DNA of 64,000 bases from Methylotenera_A sp031422335. Lineage in GTDB: Bacteria > Pseudomonadota > Gammaproteobacteria > Burkholderiales > Methylophilaceae. The stretch covers positions 1-64,000 of the forward strand of contig JANOQW010000035.1 in NCBI GenBank assembly GCA_031422335.1. The letters are read 5' to 3'. The stretch's first letter is position 1, and each line of letters starts with the position of its first letter. Of the stretch, positions 60,642 to 64,000 are shown piece after piece. Made by a program: the position numbers and the translations under genes. The notes below the pieces were generated by a model. The model saw nothing but the letters and a program-made list of their open reading frames with translations, was not told where the DNA came from and made no database searches.

Positions 60642-60687
60642 AATGCCCTGCCCTACCACCCGCATGGGTATTGGCTTGCAGGCCAGT
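60642..60687 (-). repeat. SIHA palindrome between the methyltransferase gene and radC
   Basis: AATGCCCTGCCCTACCACC, CGCATGGGTATT and GGCTTGCAGGCCAGTT are in reverse orientation, with a few bases more in the left arm. It lies at a tail-to-tail junction with no other terminator. Confidence 0.82.
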
Positions 60688-60698
60688 TATTTAAAGCT

Positions 60699-61373
60699 TT
60701 AAATTAAGCCTTTTTCAGAAAATGACAGCGTGTTGTTGCCTGCCACAATAAAGTGATCCAGCACTTTCACATCTACCAATTCCAGCGCTTGTTTTAATTG
60801 TTTAGTCAGCAGCTCATCCGCGCTGCTTTGCTGGGCAATGCCTGTGGGGTGATTATGTGCAAAAATCACCGCAGCCGCATTGTGGTGCAGCACACGTTTT
60901 ACCACCTCGCGCGGGTAAACCGAAGTGCTGCTTAGGCTGCCGCTAAACATTTCTTCAGTGGCCAACAGGCGATTTTGTGTATCTAAAAATAGCACCAAAA
61001 ACACTTCTTTGGTCAGGCTACCCAGTTTTAGTACCAAGTAATCGCGTACCGCTTGCGGCGAGTTTAATACATCGCGGGCTTGCAATTGCTCACTGAGCGC
61101 ACGCTGACTCATCTCAAAAATCGCCTGCAACTGCACGTATTTGCTGCTGCCGATGCCGTGTACTTGGCTAAGCTCATTCTCTGTGGCTGCAAAAATGCCA
61201 TTTAAACTGCCAAATTTTTTAAGTAAATCGCGCGCTAAATCTACCGCACTTTTACCTGTGACGCCCACCCGCAAAAATATCGCCAGCAACTCGGCGTCAG
61301 ATAGCGCTTCAGCACCTAGTTCTATTAGTTTCTCGCGTGGACGCTCGGCGGCAGGCCAATCAGTGATTGCCAT
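60699..61373 (-). CDS. radC: RadC family JAMM-domain protein
   Basis: A 224-aa protein with an N-terminal helix-hairpin-helix part (ELLAIFLRVGVTGKSAVDLA, SQVHGIGSSKYVQLQAI) and a JAMM metalloprotease-like domain. The metal-site motif is in VIFAHNHPTGIAQQSSAD, with Glu in LTKEVFLVLFLD. The cellular role of RadC is unclear despite its name. It is 13 bases downstream of the zincin-like gene, on the same strand, and next to coaBC-dut as in many proteobacteria. Confidence 0.95.
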   Translation of the reverse strand: MAITDWPAAERPREKLIELGAEALSDAELLAIFLRVGVTGKSAVDLARDLLKKFGSLNGIFAATENELSQVHGIGSSKYVQLQAIFEMSQRALSEQLQARDVLNSPQAVRDYLVLKLGSLTKEVFLVLFLDTQNRLLATEEMFSGSLSSTSVYPREVVKRVLHHNAAAVIFAHNHPTGIAQQSSADELLTKQLKQALELVDVKVLDHFIVAGNNTLSFSEKGLI

Positions 61374-61386
61374 TTTAATACTCCCT

Positions 61387-62151
61387 TTACTTTAGCCAAC
61401 CAATCTCGCGCGCAGTTTTTTCACCAATCAAGGTTTGCGCCAAACTTTTCGGTATCTCGGCTTTGCTGTCACTTATCGCAACTCTGCCGCCCATTAGCTC
61501 GGCAAAATCTTGCGGATGGCGTGGCTGTTTGTCTGGCTCAGCATAACCTTCTGGGTAGGTGGGTAGCGTATTACTTAAATCATATTTGTCTGTTGCTGTT
61601 AGGGTATGCAGTAACTCGTGCGCGGTAATCACTAAATTTTGTTTATTATAGGCCGCATCGCCAAACAAGTTTACCCGCCCAATACGGCCTTGTTGAATGG
61701 CGGTGGAATGGCTTAATGTTGAGCTGGTTACAGGGTTGTAGTAGAGCAAATATAATTTAATATCGGGCTTTACATTTACTTTAGGGCTGTTGTTAAAGGC
61801 AAACAACCTAAATTTTAAGCTCCAAATTATGGTGTTCAACATGCTGCCATTTTCTGGTGGTGCAGGTGGAAGCTCTCTCACCATATCGCCCAATTGCACC
61901 TCGACTGGACGGCGCATGCCTAAGTTGTAGCGCGCGCCTTCTTCGGCAAAATATTCTGCCATTGGCTCAAAATCATCACGCGTTAAGCTTTTGATGTAAG
62001 CGCCCACTTCGGAGCTGGTATCTGCATTCACTGGGTACACCACTACATAAAAATTATCTTTCCAATCTAAGCTGGCTTTATCTAATAAGGTTTGCTGCAC
62101 TACCGTTGCTAATACAATTAATAATATAAAAATTCTTATTTTTTTAAACAT
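61387..62151 (-). CDS. membrane-anchored zincin-like protein of unknown function
   Basis: A 254-aa protein with a single N-terminal anchor (IFILLIVLATVVQQTLL). The C-terminal half contains an HExxH motif in VITAHELLHTLTATDKYD, followed by YPEGYAEPDKQPRHPQDFAE, which could supply the third metal ligand. The topology places the domain in the periplasm. I do not recognise a family. It could be a zinc protease, or an inactive relative, acting near the membrane. It lies between radC and coaBC, divergent from coaBC. Confidence 0.75.
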   Translation of the reverse strand: MFKKIRIFILLIVLATVVQQTLLDKASLDWKDNFYVVVYPVNADTSSEVGAYIKSLTRDDFEPMAEYFAEEGARYNLGMRRPVEVQLGDMVRELPPAPPENGSMLNTIIWSLKFRLFAFNNSPKVNVKPDIKLYLLYYNPVTSSTLSHSTAIQQGRIGRVNLFGDAAYNKQNLVITAHELLHTLTATDKYDLSNTLPTYPEGYAEPDKQPRHPQDFAELMGGRVAISDSKAEIPKSLAQTLIGEKTAREIGWLK

Positions 62152-62243
62152 AAACTTCCGCCATAAATTTTTATGAATATTATCAGGATTATGTGGTTAT
62201 CGCATACATCGCTATTCAACTGCCTTTCATATAAAATTATGTA

Positions 62244-63455
62244 ATGACAACAGTAGCTAAAAAATTAGTATCAGGCAAACTTGTGCTTGGTATAACCGGC
62301 GGCATTGCAGCTTATAAAGCGGCAGAGCTGGTACGGCTATTGGTAAAAGCGGGTGTCGATGTCACGGTCGTGATGACCGAATCTGCCTGCCAATTTATTA
62401 CGCCTGTTACCATGCAAGCTTTGTCTGGCAAGCCCGTATTTACTGGCATGTGGGATTCCACCATTGATAACGGCATGCCACATATCGAGCTTAGTCGAGA
62501 CGCCGATGCGATTATCATCGCGCCTGCAACAGCTGAATTTATTGCAAAATTGCTGCATGGTCGTGCCGATGATTTGCTGTCAACTTTATGCCTTGCCCGC
62601 GACTGCCCTTTATTGGTAGCGCCTGCCATGAACAAACAAATGTGGGAAAACCCCGCCACTCAACGCAATTTTGCGCAATTAATTGCAGATAAAGTGACTG
62701 TTTTAGGCCCTGGCAGCGGTGACCAAGCGTGTGGTGAAGTGGGCCTTGGCCGCATGTTAGAACCTGAAGAATTAATGTGCGACATTAACGCATTTTTTAC
62801 GCCCAAGTTATTGGCTGGCAAGCGCGTGCTGATTACTGCTGGCGCGACTTTAGAAATGATAGACCCCGTGCGTGCGATTACCAATTTAAGCAGCGGCAAA
62901 ATGGGTTACGCGCTGGCGCAAGCGGCGGCTGATATGGGCGCGGAGGTGACTTTAATCAGCGGTGCGACTTCACTTGCAGCACCCAAAAATGTAACTAATA
63001 TCAGTGCAACCAGCTGCGACGCAATGTACCAAGCGGTGATGAAAAATATCGCGACTTTAAAACTTAGTCCGCAAGATATTTTTATTGGCGTAGCGGCAGT
63101 GGCAGATTACACGCCAACAAGCCCCAGCGCACAAAAAATTAAAAAAAGTGAAGCTTTATTATCAATTAAACTAATTCCCACAAAAGATATTTTGGCCGAT
63201 GTCGCCAGCCTGCCAAACGCACCATTTTGTGTGGGCTTTGCGGCAGAAACTGAACATTTAATTGAATACGCCAGCGCAAAACGTAAGGCTAAAAAGCTGC
63301 CACTCATTGTAGCCAACGATGTAACAAACGCGATGGGCAGCGACGAAAACAGCGTAACTTTAATTGACGATGCTGGCGTGTATCCATTGCCTAAAGATGA
63401 TAAAAAAACAGTAGCACATGGCATTTTGACGCACATTGCTAATATGCTTAAATAG
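62244..63455 (+). CDS. coaBC: bifunctional phosphopantothenoylcysteine decarboxylase / synthetase
   Basis: Makes 4'-phosphopantetheine for coenzyme A. The N-terminal flavin-dependent CoaC domain shows LVLGITGGIAAYKAAELVR, the catalytic His in DNGMPHIELSRDADAIIIAP and PAMNKQMWENPATQRN. The C-terminal CoaB ligase domain begins near residue 190 (GKRVLITAGATLEMIDPVR) and has AAVADYTPTSPSAQKIKK. The length of 403 aa is normal. dut follows after 181 bases, with a palindromic repeat in between. Confidence 0.98.
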   Translation: MTTVAKKLVSGKLVLGITGGIAAYKAAELVRLLVKAGVDVTVVMTESACQFITPVTMQALSGKPVFTGMWDSTIDNGMPHIELSRDADAIIIAPATAEFIAKLLHGRADDLLSTLCLARDCPLLVAPAMNKQMWENPATQRNFAQLIADKVTVLGPGSGDQACGEVGLGRMLEPEELMCDINAFFTPKLLAGKRVLITAGATLEMIDPVRAITNLSSGKMGYALAQAAADMGAEVTLISGATSLAAPKNVTNISATSCDAMYQAVMKNIATLKLSPQDIFIGVAAVADYTPTSPSAQKIKKSEALLSIKLIPTKDILADVASLPNAPFCVGFAAETEHLIEYASAKRKAKKLPLIVANDVTNAMGSDENSVTLIDDAGVYPLPKDDKKTVAHGILTHIANMLK

Positions 63456-63489
63456 CAATAGGCTTTGAATAACCCCATGCAAAAAATCA

Positions 63490-63530
63490 ATACGCTGCAA
63501 GCCAATATCCATGCGGCTTACAGGGCATGC
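63490..63530 (+). repeat. SIHA palindrome between coaBC and dut
   Basis: TACGCTGCAAGCC, AATATCCATGC and GGCTTACAGGGCATGC are in forward orientation with eight of ten inner stem pairs kept. It lies between co-directional genes, so it may reduce read-through into dut. Confidence 0.9.
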
Positions 63531-63636
63531 AAATGATGATGCATTGAAATAAGGTGTTAAAAGCCTTATTTTCAGTTGTTTCAATTGCAATAATTTGGCA
63601 TAAAATAGTGTTTTAGCAATTGATAAAGAAACCACC

Positions 63637-64000
63637 ATGATAGATGTCGATATTAAAATTTTAGATGCGCGTTTGCATCACATGATGCCTGCTTATGCCA
63701 CGCTTGGCTCGGCTGGGTTGGATTTACGCGCTTGTATTGAGCACCCGCAAACTATTGCTGCGGGCGAAACGGTGATGATACCCACGGGCATGGCGATTTT
63801 TTTGGATAACCCGTACTATGCCGCACTGATTTTGCCGCGCTCTGGTTTGGGCCATAAACACGGCATTGTGTTGGGCAACTTGGTGGGTTTGATTGATTCT
63901 GATTACCAAGGCCAGTTGTTAGTGAGCTGCTGGAACCGCAGTAAAGAGCCATTTTTGCTAAACCCAATGGAGCGCATTGCGCAGCTGATGATTGTGCCTG
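63637..64000 (+). CDS. dut: deoxyuridine 5'-triphosphate nucleotidohydrolase, partial (cut by the window end)
   Basis: Hydrolyses dUTP to dUMP, keeping uracil out of DNA. The 121 residues present start MIDVDIKILDARLHHMMP. dUTPase motif 1 is in GSAGLDLRACIE, motif 2 is in LPRSGLGHKHGIVLGN, motif 3 is in GLIDSDYQGQLLVSCWN and motif 4 in ERIAQLMIVP. The C-terminal motif 5 lies beyond the window. The window also encodes a family 1 uracil glycosylase (ung at 29820), the other half of uracil control. Confidence 0.97.
   Translation, partial: MIDVDIKILDARLHHMMPAYATLGSAGLDLRACIEHPQTIAAGETVMIPTGMAIFLDNPYYAALILPRSGLGHKHGIVLGNLVGLIDSDYQGQLLVSCWNRSKEPFLLNPMERIAQLMIVP

Noticed and set aside
1..64000. CRISPR arrays, prophage or insertion-sequence genes
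   Set aside because: No regularly spaced repeats, integrase, transposase or phage structural genes were found on either strand.

Overview
The window looks like chromosomal core DNA of a methylotrophic betaproteobacterium, most likely the family Methylophilaceae (Methylotenera-like). The inference rests on moderate-to-low GC, betaproteobacterial gene neighbourhoods (dusB-fis-purH-purD-hemF; polA/LOG/DUF2782/thrB; yoaA-arfB-tsaB-rimI-UDG; coaBC-dut), an APH-type homoserine kinase, Coq7, an azurin and small c-type cytochromes. No rRNA, CRISPR array, prophage or intact insertion sequence was seen. The only tRNA is a minus-strand tRNA-Leu(CAA) at the left edge.

Layout. 0-6 kb: tRNA-Leu, queA, an exported protein, DUF1097, a lytic transglycosylase overlapping proS, then a scar holding the 3' end of a ridA-like gene. 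6-14 kb: two orphan genes, a minus-strand lemA/TPM/TPM/papain-like operon, and a tightly overlapping operon yoaA-arfB-tsaB-rimI plus a decayed uracil-DNA glycosylase. 14-26 kb: NlpC/P60 hydrolase, bacterioferritin-like and Rdx proteins, ctpA, coq7, VOC, OsmC, FKBP, dacB, bioA, azurin, pldA and an aldo/keto reductase. 26-33 kb: groES-groEL behind a sigma32-like promoter and a CIRCE operator, a two-gene AT-rich insert, ung, a probable antisense-strand small RNA, and uvrD. 33-46 kb: membrane protein, thrB, DUF2782, LOG, polA, an AT-rich HEPN-motif gene, MoCF and cysteine-cluster proteins, dusB, fis, purH, purD, hemF. 46-64 kb: amino acid permease, cytochrome c, DUF255, yeaD, ilvD, lgt, a cstA operon, an ABC exporter, a SEC-C/TPR/methyltransferase fusion, radC, a zincin-like protein, coaBC and the start of dut.

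The most notable signal is a dispersed palindromic repeat of about 40 bp (core CCAATATCCATGCGG; called here the SIHA palindrome). It occurs about twelve times in 64 kb. Some copies lie between genes, mostly at tail-to-tail junctions where a terminator would be expected. Others lie inside genes: in queA, polA, bioA and a TPM-domain gene it is read in the same frame and adds a shared peptide around Ser/Asn-Ile-His-Ala. This resembles the in-frame behaviour known for Rickettsia palindromic elements.

The second notable signal is a roughly 85-nt minus-strand RNA gene between ung and uvrD. It has a hairpin whose loop is anti-Shine-Dalgarno (UUUCCUCCC) and ends in a strong intrinsic terminator. Other points of interest are a catalytically gutted UDG homologue carrying a repeat-like segment where the active-site loop should be, and a HEPN-motif gene next to polA. 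All family assignments come from reading motifs and from memory; no database search was possible.
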